In this document: one piece after another, positions 9,689 through 18,839 of the stretch | Numbering within the stretch: the stretch's first letter is position 1 | Layout of the letters: each line of letters opens with the position of its first letter | Assembly: GCA_002724925.1 (NCBI GenBank) | Contig: PBQA01000005.1 | Coordinates: 57,416-121,415, forward strand | Length of the DNA: 64,000 bases | Direction of reading: 5' to 3' | Source: Oceanospirillaceae bacterium | Lineage (GTDB): Bacteria > Pseudomonadota > Gammaproteobacteria > Pseudomonadales > Oceanobacteraceae | Notes under the pieces: generated by a model | What the model saw: only the letters and a program-made list of their open reading frames with translations | What the model was told of the DNA's origin: nothing | Database searches by the model: none | Program-made: the position numbers and the translations under genes

Positions 9689-10453
9689 ATGAAAATGTCA
9701 GTTAATGCTCCGCTACGTGGAGCGCAGCCTCATTGCCAGACCTGCTCATTGAATGCGCTGTGTCTGCCTCTTTCATTGACCGAAAATGATATGGAGCGTC
9801 TGGACGATATCATTCGGCGGGGTCGCCCTATCCAGAAAGGTCAGCTGCTGTTTCAGCAAGGCACCGAATTTCAGTCTGTCTTTGCAGTCCGCACGGGCGC
9901 CCTTAAGACCTACACACTGGCAAGTAACGGTGAAGAACAGATTACCGGGTTCCACCTGGCGAGCGAGTTGATCGGTTTGTCTGGCTACAACGCTGGCACC
10001 TATCCACTGACGGCAAAAGCGCTGGAAACGACCACAGTATGTGAAATTCCGCTACAGCAGCTCGAGCAGCTGGCCGATGAATTACCAGACCTGCGCCGTC
10101 AGCTTATGACGACCATGGGCACCGAAATCCGCCATGATCAGAACATGATGCTGCTACTCAGTAAGAAAAACGCTGAAGAGCGCGTTGCGTCTTTCCTGCT
10201 TGATATCTCTCAGCGCTATCAGCGCCGTGGCTTCTCAGCGACGCATTTCCGTCTGCCAATGTCACGTGTCGACATCAGTAACTATCTGGGTCTGGCGGTA
10301 GAAACCATCAGCCGTGTCTTCACTCGCTTCCAGAAAAACGAACTGATCGAGACTCAGGGTAAGGAAATTATCCTGAAAGACAGCGACACCTTGTTTGATC
10401 TCGCCGGACTTACACGCGCCAACGATGAGTGTCTGCACCAGACAGAGAGCTGA
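9689..10453 (+). CDS. fnr: FNR/ANR-type oxygen-sensing transcription regulator
   Basis: Crp/Fnr-family regulator that senses O2 with a [4Fe-4S] cluster and controls low-oxygen respiration. From the ATG at 9689 the 254 residues contain the N-terminal cluster motif C16-x2-C19-x5-C25 and the fourth cysteine C118, a cyclic-nucleotide-type beta barrel, a dimerisation helix, and a C-terminal HTH with ETISR, the residues that read TTGAT half-sites. The frame could extend upstream into the previous gene, but the canonical FNR N-terminus begins here. Its place behind the cbb3 maturation genes is common. At least one perfect FNR box lies in this window (before ompW). Confidence 0.96.
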   Translation: MKMSVNAPLRGAQPHCQTCSLNALCLPLSLTENDMERLDDIIRRGRPIQKGQLLFQQGTEFQSVFAVRTGALKTYTLASNGEEQITGFHLASELIGLSGYNAGTYPLTAKALETTTVCEIPLQQLEQLADELPDLRRQLMTTMGTEIRHDQNMMLLLSKKNAEERVASFLLDISQRYQRRGFSATHFRLPMSRVDISNYLGLAVETISRVFTRFQKNELIETQGKEIILKDSDTLFDLAGLTRANDECLHQTES

Positions 10454-10707
10454 TCTCAGTTCTGGCGCTTATAAATATCGCTCAGCACACGGATTGTGCT
10501 CATCCTTTTCTCGCTCGCAATATCAGACATTGGTCACACTGCGCAAATATTTGCCTCCCCCTGCGACCTGCATCACTATGCTTACCGTATCAGGCAGTAC
10601 GATTGAGTAAACACCTGATAGCGAGGGTTTATCTCACGGCCAGCCAAACAGGTACGCTAATTGCTGCACTACCGTTAACTGCCAAAAATTACTCCCTGGA
10701 GTTTCTG

Positions 10708-11202
10708 ATGGGTATAGATGCTGAGGATTTCCGGACGTACGTTATTCGTCCGACGCTGCAGAAGCTGGATGCCAACAGTGCAGACGCTGAGTTGTTGTTG
10801 CTGGGTACTGCCGCCATTGAGTCGGAGTTGGGGGCCTTTCTGAAAACAGAAGGGCAACGCACTTCAGGCATCTACCGATTGCACGGCCTGACCCACAGAC
10901 ACATCTGGGACGACTATCTCGCCGAGCGGCCAGAACTGGCCAGTAAGGTGCGTGGCATTGCCAGCCAAAGAGAATTTCTGGATAACCCGCATGCCGAACT
11001 AACAACCAACCTGGCCTACGCGACTGCCGTTACCTGGCTTGCTTACGTTCGTCACCCACAGTTCACCCTACCGCGCGGCGCCAGTGTGCTGCACCTGGCA
11101 ACACTCTGGAAAAACTGCTACCACACCCGTGACGACCTCACCGTTCAGGACTTCGTTCAACGCTACGAAGAGCTGGTCGAATCCAGTCACGCTGTGGCCT
11201 GA
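10708..11202 (+). CDS. Unknown protein resembling a phage-associated family
   Basis: The ATG at 10708 has a GGAG ribosome site and gives 164 residues; longer forms are unlikely because the extra N-terminus resembles untranslated leader. The sequence holds TAAIESELGAFLKTEG near 36-51, then GIYRLHGLTHRHIWDDYL and, near the end, an aromatic region HLATLWKNCYHTRDDLT. From memory this layout resembles a conserved family seen in marine phage virion or lysis-type genes; the E in the IESELG segment recalls lysozyme-fold enzymes. This is a weak link and the function is unknown. It sits alone between fnr and ttcA with no other phage genes. Confidence 0.7.
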   Translation: MGIDAEDFRTYVIRPTLQKLDANSADAELLLLGTAAIESELGAFLKTEGQRTSGIYRLHGLTHRHIWDDYLAERPELASKVRGIASQREFLDNPHAELTTNLAYATAVTWLAYVRHPQFTLPRGASVLHLATLWKNCYHTRDDLTVQDFVQRYEELVESSHAVA

Positions 11203-11258
11203 TGTTTATATAATCACCACATTCTGATATAAAGCGCACCCTATGCATGGGGTGTTAT

Positions 11259-12221
11259 ATGTCTGAAGTAAACGTGTCTGAATCTGCTGTTTCGCAACCT
11301 GAAAAAGGCTATCAGCCTGAGGTCTTCGACCCAGCGACCGTTGAGCCATCTGCGGGAACAACTGAAGCCGCAGAGAATCAAGCTGAACGCAAATCCAGGA
11401 CCGAATTCAACAAGCTCCAGAAGCGCCTGCGCCGTAATGTCGGCAAAGCCATCGAAGACTACCGGATGATTGAAGACGGCGACAAAATCATGGTCTGTCT
11501 GTCTGGTGGCAAAGATTCTTACACCATGCTGGAAATTCTGATGAGCCTGCAGAAAAGTGCGCCCGTCAATTTCGAGCTTATCGCCGTCAATATGGATCAG
11601 AAGCAGCCTGGCTTCCCTGAGCACATCCTGCCTGCTTACCTTGATAAGGTGGGCGTGCCCTACCATATCATCGAAAAAGACACCTACAGCGTCGTGAAAG
11701 AGATCATCCCTGAAGGGAAAACCACCTGCGGCCTCTGCTCACGACTGCGCCGCGGCACTCTGTATGGCTTTGCCGAATCCATTGGTGCTAACAAAATTGC
11801 CCTGGGCCACCACCGCGACGACATTATCGAAACCCTGTTCCTGAATATGTTCCACGGCGGTAAGCTCAAAGCTATGCCGCCAAAGCTGCTGAGCGATGAT
11901 AAGAAACACGTTCTGATCCGCCCTCTTGCATATTGCAAAGAGAAGGACATTGAAAAGTTTTCTGCTGAGAAGGAATTCCCGATCATTCCGTGCAACCTGT
12001 GTGGCTCTCAGGAAAATCTGCAGCGTCAGAATATCAAAGGGATGCTTGCTCAGTGGGAGAAAGAGCAACCTGGTCGCAGTGAGAATATCTTCGCCGCGGT
12101 ATGCAACGTTGCTCCATCTCAACTGGGTGACCGTGAACTCTGGAATTTCGAAGGCCTTCAGGATGAGCAGGACAAGAGCCACCTGGGTACCCGAATCGAC
12201 CTTCTGATGTCGGACGACTGA
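11259..12221 (+). CDS. ttcA: tRNA 2-thiocytidine(32) synthetase TtcA
   Basis: ATP- and [Fe-S]-dependent enzyme that thiolates cytidine 32 of certain tRNAs. The 320-residue product has the PP-loop [11 protein letters not shown] near residue 77, the [10 protein letters not shown] cysteine pair near 154-157, and a further [13 protein letters not shown] motif near 245. The ATG at 11259 is chosen over that at 11247 because GGGGTG lies at good spacing before it. The N-terminal extension of about 45 acidic residues is longer than in the E. coli protein. ttcA lies near fnr in other gammaproteobacteria too. Confidence 0.96.
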   Translation: MSEVNVSESAVSQPEKGYQPEVFDPATVEPSAGTTEAAENQAERKSRTEFNKLQKRLRRNVGKAIEDYRMIEDGDKIMVCLSGGKDSYTMLEILMSLQKSAPVNFELIAVNMDQKQPGFPEHILPAYLDKVGVPYHIIEKDTYSVVKEIIPEGKTTCGLCSRLRRGTLYGFAESIGANKIALGHHRDDIIETLFLNMFHGGKLKAMPPKLLSDDKKHVLIRPLAYCKEKDIEKFSAEKEFPIIPCNLCGSQENLQRQNIKGMLAQWEKEQPGRSENIFAAVCNVAPSQLGDRELWNFEGLQDEQDKSHLGTRIDLLMSDD

Positions 12222-12228
12222 TTCAGAT

Positions 12229-12702
12229 TCAGACTCCGCCGCCCAGCATACGCTTGACGTTGACCTGCATGTCTCCAGGGCCCCGGAGTAGCAGGTCAAA
12301 TTCGTAACGGCGCTCGTTCATCATATCTTCGGCCAACGCTTTCAGACGGCACGCATCGCGCGCCAGCGTTGGTGATGGCATCTCAATTCTGACCAGATAG
12401 TCGTGCTCAAGCGGTTCGACCGCGAGCGTTGATACGGCCGCAGTCGGAGCGCCAGCAATCCCTTTTCGCAACCATTGAACGAACAGGCCGTGACTGCCAT
12501 CTTCATTCTGCTTGCGGATCAGGCGGATATACCCTTCGGCGTCTTCCGATTTCCATGGACACACCTGAGTCACTGCGTCGACCCACACCGGCATCACATA
12601 GGCTTCTGAGAGCGCCTCTTTTGAATCAGCGTTGTGTTTCCCATGATTATCGGCTAGAACCAGGGCCGGTATCGCAAGTAGCATAAGCAGCCATCGTTGC
12701 AT
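12229..12702 (-). CDS. Secreted protein of unknown function
   Basis: A 157-residue product with a clear signal peptide (MQRWLLMLLAIPALVLA, cleavage before DNHGK). The mature part has alternating hydrophobic pattern and a WLRKGIAGAPTAAVSTL stretch; I recognise no family. Three of its cysteines or prolines do not form a known motif. It converges with ttcA, 7 bases apart. Probably periplasmic. Confidence 0.75.
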   Translation of the reverse strand: MQRWLLMLLAIPALVLADNHGKHNADSKEALSEAYVMPVWVDAVTQVCPWKSEDAEGYIRLIRKQNEDGSHGLFVQWLRKGIAGAPTAAVSTLAVEPLEHDYLVRIEMPSPTLARDACRLKALAEDMMNERRYEFDLLLRGPGDMQVNVKRMLGGGV

Positions 12703-12772
12703 AATAATGCACCTCCTTCGCTCAAGATTAGTTCATCCAAGCCCCGGCGTCACATTACTCAGCAGATAGCGC

Positions 12773-13309
12773 TCAAGAGAACTCGGGCATCGGCCGCAAA
12801 TCCCACTCAGGGCGCTCGTATTGAACGCTGACGATACAATAGGTAGTCTCACCCTTGGGCAAACGCACCGTCACCTCATCATCAACGAATTTACCAATCA
12901 AACCACGCGCCAGAGGCGCATCCACACTGATGTAGCCATGGGGTAAGTCGATTTCATCTTCACCCACGATGCGGTAGCGCAGCATCTCACCCTCTTCGTC
13001 TTCCAGTTCAATCCAGGCGCCGAAAAAGACTTTATCGAGATCCGCTGGCGGCCGGTCAATCACGGTGACGGCCTCTATCCGCTTTCCAAGAAAGCGCAGG
13101 CGACTATCAATCTGGCGCAGTCGCTTCTTACCGTAAATGTATTCCGCGTTTTCTGAGCGGTCTCCCAGTTTCGCCGCGTCGGATACTTCCTGAGTTACCT
13201 TTGGGCGTTCGCGGCGCCATAAAAAATCGTGCTCGTCTTCAAGCGCTTTCATGCCCCCCGGAGTAATCAGGTGTGCCCGGCGTGGCAGCGGCTTTTTATG
13301 TTCGGTCAT
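12773..13309 (-). CDS. greB: Transcription elongation factor GreB
   Basis: Transcript-cleavage factor that rescues backtracked RNA polymerase. The 178 residues begin MTEHKKPLPRRAHLITPGG, have the N-terminal coiled coil with the acidic tip (about DRSENAEYIYGKKRLRQID, residues 47-65) and the C-terminal FKBP-like Gre domain. The basic, GreB-type loop before the coiled coil supports GreB rather than GreA. The start at 13309 is preferred over a start 25 codons upstream, which has no family similarity. Confidence 0.94.
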   Translation of the reverse strand: MTEHKKPLPRRAHLITPGGMKALEDEHDFLWRRERPKVTQEVSDAAKLGDRSENAEYIYGKKRLRQIDSRLRFLGKRIEAVTVIDRPPADLDKVFFGAWIELEDEEGEMLRYRIVGEDEIDLPHGYISVDAPLARGLIGKFVDDEVTVRLPKGETTYCIVSVQYERPEWDLRPMPEFS

Positions 13310-13389
13310 CGTATTGCAACATCTGGTAAGTAGTTTGAGCGCATACATCACTTGCACGCGCCCTTTGAGGCTTTTCCAAAGCATAACTA

Positions 13390-13659
13390 ATGATTCGACG
13401 CAGTGTAACTCTTGTCGGCGGCGTCCTTCTGATCGTTGCCGGGCTACTCGTTCTGCCTTTGCCTGTACCCGTTGGCCTGCTGATGATCATTCTTGGCGTA
13501 TCGTTACTGGTGCCGGCCATTCCCGCACTGGCGCGCTTCCTGAAACGGATTCGCCATCGTTATCCGATCACCTCACAACGCCTGAACCTTATTAGCCCGA
13601 AACTCCCAGGCTTTGTCAGACGGGTCATTGAAGAAACAGACCCCGACAGACAAGGCTGA
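13390..13659 (+). CDS. Small membrane protein with proline-rich hairpin
   Basis: An 89-residue protein with two adjacent hydrophobic segments separated by LPLPVPVG (about residues 5-22 and 26-45), then a basic cytoplasmic tail. This layout matches the small PGPGW/DUF-type membrane proteins whose function is unknown. It is divergent from greB and ends just before the DnaJ-related gene; a start for that gene inside this one would overlap it. Confidence 0.75.
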   Translation: MIRRSVTLVGGVLLIVAGLLVLPLPVPVGLLMIILGVSLLVPAIPALARFLKRIRHRYPITSQRLNLISPKLPGFVRRVIEETDPDRQG

Positions 13660-13687
13660 TCCACCCGCACTGTGCTACCTTGTGTGC

Positions 13688-14269
13688 ATGGAAGAAGACA
13701 CTCTTAACCTGGTCACTGACCTGCTGGCGACCTACCTCGCCGAGGGTCACCGCTGCCCGGAATACGAATTAATCCGATGGCTGCAAAAGCCAGAGCAAGG
13801 CATTTTCCGTGAAGATGCACTGAGCGATTCAATGACTCTGTTCCGTGCTAACTTCATTGTGATGCATGCCCTGTATCGTTTGCGTGATCGCTGGTTTAAA
13901 GACGGACGCGGCTACCTTGAGATAAGCGCACTCGATATCGGTCTGGCACCTATCAACGACACACCGCAAAACGAACTGCCGGGGCAGCATGACCCACTCG
14001 CTGAGTATTATCTCGATCTGAACAACCTCAATACAGATAAGGAAGGCGTTGAAGCTCTGTTGAACGATTTCTGGCAACGGATGGTCATACCTGAACATTA
14101 CGATGACGATCTGACGACGCTCGAACTGACGCCACCGGTGAATCGCCAGAGCTTACGACAGCAATACCGGCGACTTGCAAATCAACACCACCCGGACAAA
14201 GGTGGTGACCCTGAGACCTTCCGCCGGGTAAGCTCCGCGTATCAGCGACTGAAGTATCGTCACGCCTGA
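13688..14269 (+). CDS. DnaJ-related protein with C-terminal J domain
   Basis: A 193-residue cytosolic protein. The N-terminal part (about 1-130) matches the DNAJ_related layout, with YLAEGHRCPEYELIRWLQKP and an FRANFIVMHALYRLRDRW segment. The C-terminal 60 residues form a J domain with the HPD signature in HHPDKGGDPETFRRVSSAY, which would stimulate DnaK. The ATG at 13688 is used; a start at 13613 would overlap the upstream gene. Confidence 0.88.
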   Translation: MEEDTLNLVTDLLATYLAEGHRCPEYELIRWLQKPEQGIFREDALSDSMTLFRANFIVMHALYRLRDRWFKDGRGYLEISALDIGLAPINDTPQNELPGQHDPLAEYYLDLNNLNTDKEGVEALLNDFWQRMVIPEHYDDDLTTLELTPPVNRQSLRQQYRRLANQHHPDKGGDPETFRRVSSAYQRLKYRHA

Positions 14270-14290
14270 GCAGATACCACTGAGGACCCT

Positions 14291-15331
14291 ATGACACAAC
14301 GATTCGTTTACGCAGTACTCGTTTTAATGATCCTGATTCCGGGCTTAGCCAATGCCCTGGTGATTCTTCAGTATCACCACGTCGATGCATCGACTCCGGC
14401 AGTCACCAGCGTATCGCCTGAAACCTTTCGTCGACACATGGCATTACTTGAAGAAAAAAAGATGTCAGTCGTGAACCTTGAAGAGGCTATGCAGTCGGTC
14501 ATGACAGGCGAGCCCCTTCCTGAACGTGCGGTCGCTATTACGTTCGATGACGCCTATCTGTCGGTTTACGAGAATGCCTGGCCTGAACTTAAAAAGCGCG
14601 GTTGGTCATTTACGATGTTCACCAGTACTGACCCGGTGGATAAGAAATACGCCGACATGATGAGCTGGGCTCAACTGCGTGAGATCAAAGATGGCGGAGC
14701 TGTTATCGCGAATCACACTCGCAGCCATCCTTATCTGCTGGAGACCCCAGAGGGCGTAGATGCCGAAGACTGGTGGGCGACAGAAATCAAACAAGCGGAA
14801 GCACGTATCAAAGAAGAAACAGGCAGCTCGACACGGATGTTTGCCTACCCATACGGGGAGTACACCCTGAAGATGGCTGAATGGCTTGAAGACCACGGCT
14901 ACATCGCGCTTGGCCAACAAAGCGGTGCCGTTGGTACAAGTGCTCACCCTCAGGTTATCGCGCGCTTTCCGGCGTCAGGGGCATATGCCAACACCGACAC
15001 TCTCGCAACCAAGCTTATGAGCCTGCCCTTTTCTATCTCAGCCGATCAGGTACAGGACCCGGTACTGGCAGACAACCCACCGGAACTGACGCTGACTATT
15101 GCCGTACACGACTTTAAACCCGCTCAGCTGCAATGTTATGCCGCGGGTGCTGGGGAATTAGATATTGAAACATCCACGGATGGCGACGCTATGACCGTTA
15201 CCATGCAGCAACCTACCAAGATCACTGCGGGGCGTGGCCGTTACAACTGTACGGCGCCAAGCCTCAGTCAACCCGGGCGTTATTACTGGTACTCGCAGCT
15301 TTGGGTGAATACTGACGTAAGCAATCGCTGA
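14291..15331 (+). CDS. Secreted polysaccharide deacetylase
   Basis: NodB-type deacetylase of 346 residues with a signal peptide ending near ANA (residue 22). It resembles the N-terminal deacetylase domain of PgaB-like proteins: ILQYHHVD at the mature N-terminus, the metal-binding TFDDAY near 84, NHTRSHPYL with the two His ligands near 141-145, and FAYPYGEY near 185. The last 100 residues form a beta-rich extension of unknown role. It likely removes acetyl groups from an N-acetylated surface polysaccharide in the periplasm. No polysaccharide synthesis genes are next to it. Confidence 0.9.
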   Translation: MTQRFVYAVLVLMILIPGLANALVILQYHHVDASTPAVTSVSPETFRRHMALLEEKKMSVVNLEEAMQSVMTGEPLPERAVAITFDDAYLSVYENAWPELKKRGWSFTMFTSTDPVDKKYADMMSWAQLREIKDGGAVIANHTRSHPYLLETPEGVDAEDWWATEIKQAEARIKEETGSSTRMFAYPYGEYTLKMAEWLEDHGYIALGQQSGAVGTSAHPQVIARFPASGAYANTDTLATKLMSLPFSISADQVQDPVLADNPPELTLTIAVHDFKPAQLQCYAAGAGELDIETSTDGDAMTVTMQQPTKITAGRGRYNCTAPSLSQPGRYYWYSQLWVNTDVSNR

Positions 15332-15359
15332 GACCCTGCGTAAAGGATTTCCGACAGCG

Positions 15360-16064
15360 TTAAAGCAACATCAAACCTGCCTGATTTATGCGCTTGTCGC
15401 GCGCGCGCCAATCGGGCAGGCATGAAGTCATACACGCTTTAAACCCCGGGCCGTGATCGAAGTGCTCAAGATGGCAAAGCTCATGCACGACCACCAGCTC
15501 AATCAAATCTTCTGGAAGTGACAACAGAGCCAGGTTCAGATTGATATAGCCTTTTTTAGACAGGCTTCCCCAACGGGTGCGCATCCGCTTAATTCGAAGC
15601 ACAGGGCGCTCGCGGCCGGGTTTCGCGAATCTCGGCCACCACTGCTCGATTAAACGTGTATAACAGTGGCGGGCCTCTTCTCGCTGCCACTTATCAAGCG
15701 CTTTGTCGCGCTTTTCCTGAGGCCACTCCAGCGGCATCCACACCTGCTGATCAGTGACCAGAAACTCCCCCAGAGCGCTCTCCATAATCGGCAGCTCACG
15801 GCCATAGAGCATCACAGACGCACTGCGCTTACGGTCACGTTCTTTCACCGCCTCCCGACGCTCGCTCAACCAGCTCTCATGCCGGCGAACAAAGGTCAGT
15901 ACATCGCTCTTGGGCGTACCGACGGGCACTCGGATATCAACATCACCTTCTGAATTCACTTGCAGGCGAATCGACTTCCGAACAGACGCACTGAGCAGCA
16001 CTTTTACGCTTTCACCGGCAACATCTAACCATAATTCCTGTCGGTAGGATTTCCGCTGTCTCAT
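15360..16064 (-). CDS. YgjP-like M48-type metallopeptidase
   Basis: A 234-residue protein of the YgjP/DUF45 family. It has an N-terminal beta-rich region with RLQVNSEGDVDIRVP, the segment RMRTRWGSLSKKGYINLNL near residue 158, and the zinc site HELCHLEHFDHGPGF near 195, where HExxH plus a downstream His bind zinc. No signal peptide, so cytosolic. Neighbours do not suggest a substrate. Confidence 0.9.
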   Translation of the reverse strand: MRQRKSYRQELWLDVAGESVKVLLSASVRKSIRLQVNSEGDVDIRVPVGTPKSDVLTFVRRHESWLSERREAVKERDRKRSASVMLYGRELPIMESALGEFLVTDQQVWMPLEWPQEKRDKALDKWQREEARHCYTRLIEQWWPRFAKPGRERPVLRIKRMRTRWGSLSKKGYINLNLALLSLPEDLIELVVVHELCHLEHFDHGPGFKACMTSCLPDWRARDKRINQAGLMLL

Positions 16065-16111
16065 AAGCCTGATACGATTGCCCGAATTAAGTAAATCTGA
16101 ATATTGAATCT

Positions 16112-16696
16112 ATGACTGATCTGAATAGTATCCCAGCCCTTACCGAAGAAGAACTCGAACGACTCGGCACTCTGCTTGAAGACGAAGCTGAGCGCAACGA
16201 TAGCTTTGATTTCTTCGCTGTTCACGGCTTTATTACCGGCCTTCTTACAGGCCCGTCTGGTGCCTCTGGCACGGATCAACAAACCCTGTGGGATTGTGCG
16301 TTTGAAGCGCAGCCGGGCTTCTCGAAGGCTGAGCGTCAGGAAGTTGATACCCTGATGAGCCAGCTCTCAAAAGAAATTCAGGCATGGCTGGATTCTGGGC
16401 AGGATTTCCCGGTGCCTACCGACCTGACTCTGATTGATGACGAAAATGAACCGCCCCTTGAGAGCTGGGCAATGGGCTTTATGTCGGCCGTTCTGCTGAA
16501 TGAAGAAGCCTGGTACGCCGATCGTGAAGAAATCGTCGCTCAGCACCTGTTTCCGATTATGTATGCATCAGGGCTGTTTATGGATGAGCCAGAAATGGCG
16601 GATATCGATGAAGACGCGGACCTGTCCGATCGCATGTGTGCAAACATTCCAGCAGCCATCGTCGAACTGTACCTTATGATGCACGGCGCCGCTTGA
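16112..16696 (+). CDS. UPF0149 (YecA/YgfB) family protein
   Basis: A 194-residue acidic helical protein. The segment DSFDFFAVHGFITGLLTGP at residues 32-50 is the family hallmark and a WAMGFMSAVLLNE segment follows near 122. There is no C-terminal SEC-C zinc motif, so it belongs to the shorter YgfB-like branch. Function of the family is unsettled. Its 3' end faces the OmpA-fusion gene. Confidence 0.88.
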   Translation: MTDLNSIPALTEEELERLGTLLEDEAERNDSFDFFAVHGFITGLLTGPSGASGTDQQTLWDCAFEAQPGFSKAERQEVDTLMSQLSKEIQAWLDSGQDFPVPTDLTLIDDENEPPLESWAMGFMSAVLLNEEAWYADREEIVAQHLFPIMYASGLFMDEPEMADIDEDADLSDRMCANIPAAIVELYLMMHGAA

Positions 16697-16713
16697 ACTG
16701 AGCGACGCGTCCT

Positions 16714-16746
16714 CAATCGCGAAGCGCTATAGCGCTTCTGCGATTG
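16714..16746. terminator. Perfect hairpin between convergent genes
   Basis: CAATCGC-GAAGCGCT, a 2-base loop, AGCGCTTC, one unpaired T, GCGATTG: a 15-base-pair hairpin spanning the stop codon of the minus-strand gene. There is no strong T run, so it may serve as a bidirectional terminator or 3' stabiliser. Confidence 0.6.
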
Positions 16747-18097
16747 CATGTGGGGGGCGAATCCAGACCTCCACCCGGCTATTCTTCTGACGACCATCAT
16801 TGCCTTCAATCCTTGCCAGCGGTGCTTCAGCACCAAAGCCGTCTATCTCGTCCGGATACAATGCTTCTTGCTTCAGTGCGCGACTCACCGCCATAGCGCG
16901 ATGCTTAGACAAAAGATGAGCACGGTTCAGATCATCGCTCTCGGAGGCATAGCCAAACAACATGACGTCGGCGTCCGGATTTTTACTCAAGTACTTAACC
17001 AAGCGATCGACATCGCGCTGCGCTTTATTATCGAGTCGCGCAGAGCCATCTTTAAAGCGGAAATTAACACTCAGGCGATACGCGCCTTCAACACGCTGAC
17101 GAATCTCGGAGGGCAGACTGGCGGTGTTCTCCGGGCGAACCGCAGAGACATCCTGAGAAATGAAGCCCGTTGCAGCAACCTGCTGCTGACCATCTGTTGC
17201 GACAAAATTAAGGAAATCACGCACATAGGGGTTATCCGATTTACCCGCCGTATACATATAGAGACGACGGGAAAGCGCATAATCCTCGGTAGCAACGGTC
17301 AGGCGATCAGGCGCCAGAGCAGCCACATCACCTACCGACACAGACAGTAATTTCGACTGACGCACGGCAGGCAGGCCGACAAACCCGATCGCCCCTCGTA
17401 CACCACTGACACGATCAGACAGGTCATTATTCGATTCAAACCGCTCGGCACTCTCAGCCAATAGGGTTTTGCCTAAAACCATATGGCGGAAGCTATCCCA
17501 GGTACCCGACTTATCATCACGTGCAAAAATACTGACAGGCATATCCGGGCCACCGACTTCAGCCCAGTTTGCAACCTTGCCAGAAAAAATATCGCGCAGA
17601 GCCTCAACACTCAGCGCGTTGATAGGATTCGATGGATCAACAATAATCGCGAGACCGTCGATACCAACAATATGTTCGCTATCGACACTGGTCAGATCGG
17701 CGGTGGGTATCATGGCAGCTTCGCTGGCTTTCACCGGGCGTGACGCAGCCGCAATGTTAGTCAGCCCTTTCGAAAGCGCTTTAAACCCCGTGCCAGAGCC
17801 GTGGGCCGCAATATCAATAATGACATGAGAGCCAATACTTTCCAGGTAGCCAGTGATGCGGATTTCGTTTTCAGCCATGGGAACACGCGACAACTTACTT
17901 GCTCCGTGGCTCGTCAGCCAAGCTTCGGCTAAAGCTGGACCAAGTTCTGCACCAATCGTGTTAGAACCATCGATTCTGAAAAGATGCTGATAACGGCCAG
18001 ATGGCATGTCACCGAAGAGTGACGCCGGCTGCTGACCAAAAGAAGGCGCAGCGGAGAAAGATAACAACAGTGCTGTGACAAATACAAAAATGCGCAT
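16727..18097 (-). CDS. PstS-like substrate-binding protein fused to OmpA domain
   Basis: A 456-residue exported protein. After a signal peptide (MRIFVFVTALLLSFSAAPSFG), residues about 30-325 form a phosphate-binding-protein-like domain with FRIDGSNTIGAEL and a GSGTGFKAL loop. The C-terminal 115 residues are an OmpA-type peptidoglycan-binding domain (NFRFKDGSARLDNKAQRDVD and a final NSRVEVWI). Such fusions would tether a phosphate-type receptor to the cell wall. The ATG at 18097 is preferred to a GTG at 18118, since it places the signal peptide at the N-terminus. No pst transporter genes are close. Confidence 0.88.
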   Translation of the reverse strand: MRIFVFVTALLLSFSAAPSFGQQPASLFGDMPSGRYQHLFRIDGSNTIGAELGPALAEAWLTSHGASKLSRVPMAENEIRITGYLESIGSHVIIDIAAHGSGTGFKALSKGLTNIAAASRPVKASEAAMIPTADLTSVDSEHIVGIDGLAIIVDPSNPINALSVEALRDIFSGKVANWAEVGGPDMPVSIFARDDKSGTWDSFRHMVLGKTLLAESAERFESNNDLSDRVSGVRGAIGFVGLPAVRQSKLLSVSVGDVAALAPDRLTVATEDYALSRRLYMYTAGKSDNPYVRDFLNFVATDGQQQVAATGFISQDVSAVRPENTASLPSEIRQRVEGAYRLSVNFRFKDGSARLDNKAQRDVDRLVKYLSKNPDADVMLFGYASESDDLNRAHLLSKHRAMAVSRALKQEALYPDEIDGFGAEAPLARIEGNDGRQKNSRVEVWIRPPHAIAEAL

Positions 18098-18182
18098 AGT
18101 AGGTACTACTCTATTCACCAGCGCCGGAGAGTACCTGACTTTTATGACAGTAATATTACAAAGACCGAAAAGCCTTTTTAAA

Positions 18183-18839
18183 TCAGTGCGTTATATACTC
18201 CCGAGAGGCCGACTGGTATTTTTCATCGACCACCAGCTCGCGGAAATCACGCAAAGTATTCAGGGGGGCTTCAACGACGAAGCTGTTCACCAACCATGAC
18301 GGCAAGCCACCGCCGGGGTCAGCATGCGCTTCATACGTTACCTTTAACAAACCATCGGCTTGTGGTTCCAGCGTCCAGGTCGCATCAAGTTCGCGCACAC
18401 GAACATGATCGTCATTCGCTGGGAAAATATCATTACGCGCCTGAATGGTCACAGTCACCACGCCGGTGTCTGCATCCTGAGTGACCAGTGATTCGCTGAT
18501 ATTATCGCGATTTTTCACAGGCCAGGGCATCGAGGTGACGGTGTAGTAAGTAGCGTTATTGGGGGCTAGCTCTTCTATCAGGTCCATCGCCTTACAATTG
18601 AATACCCACTCATGTGCGCGCTTAACGTCCTGCAGTAAAGCCACCGGTGCAGTCACTGTACTTTTGATGGTTGTAATGCCCTTAAAGGCTTTCATATCCG
18701 AGCCTTCGACAAACCGGGTGAACACGCGGATATCTTCGTCTTTGTCGTAGGCCACTTCTTCCCAGTCACTGGCAGCAGCCAATGATGTGAACACCAGTGC
18801 CGTAACAGCCAGCGAGAGCCTGATCAATTTATCAATCAT
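18183..18839 (-). CDS. START-domain lipid-binding-like protein
   Basis: A 218-residue product with a signal peptide (MIDKLIRLSLAVTALVFTSLAAA) and a START/SRPBCC domain: DWEEVAYDKDEDIRVFTR, a WVFNCKAMDLIEEL segment and a WPVKNRDNISESLVTQ segment. These periplasmic proteins are thought to bind hydrophobic ligands such as lipids. Its start overlaps the bolA stop by 8 bases, so the two are translationally coupled. A start far upstream is rejected because it would run through bolA. Confidence 0.87.
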   Translation of the reverse strand: MIDKLIRLSLAVTALVFTSLAAASDWEEVAYDKDEDIRVFTRFVEGSDMKAFKGITTIKSTVTAPVALLQDVKRAHEWVFNCKAMDLIEELAPNNATYYTVTSMPWPVKNRDNISESLVTQDADTGVVTVTIQARNDIFPANDDHVRVRELDATWTLEPQADGLLKVTYEAHADPGGGLPSWLVNSFVVEAPLNTLRDFRELVVDEKYQSASREYITH

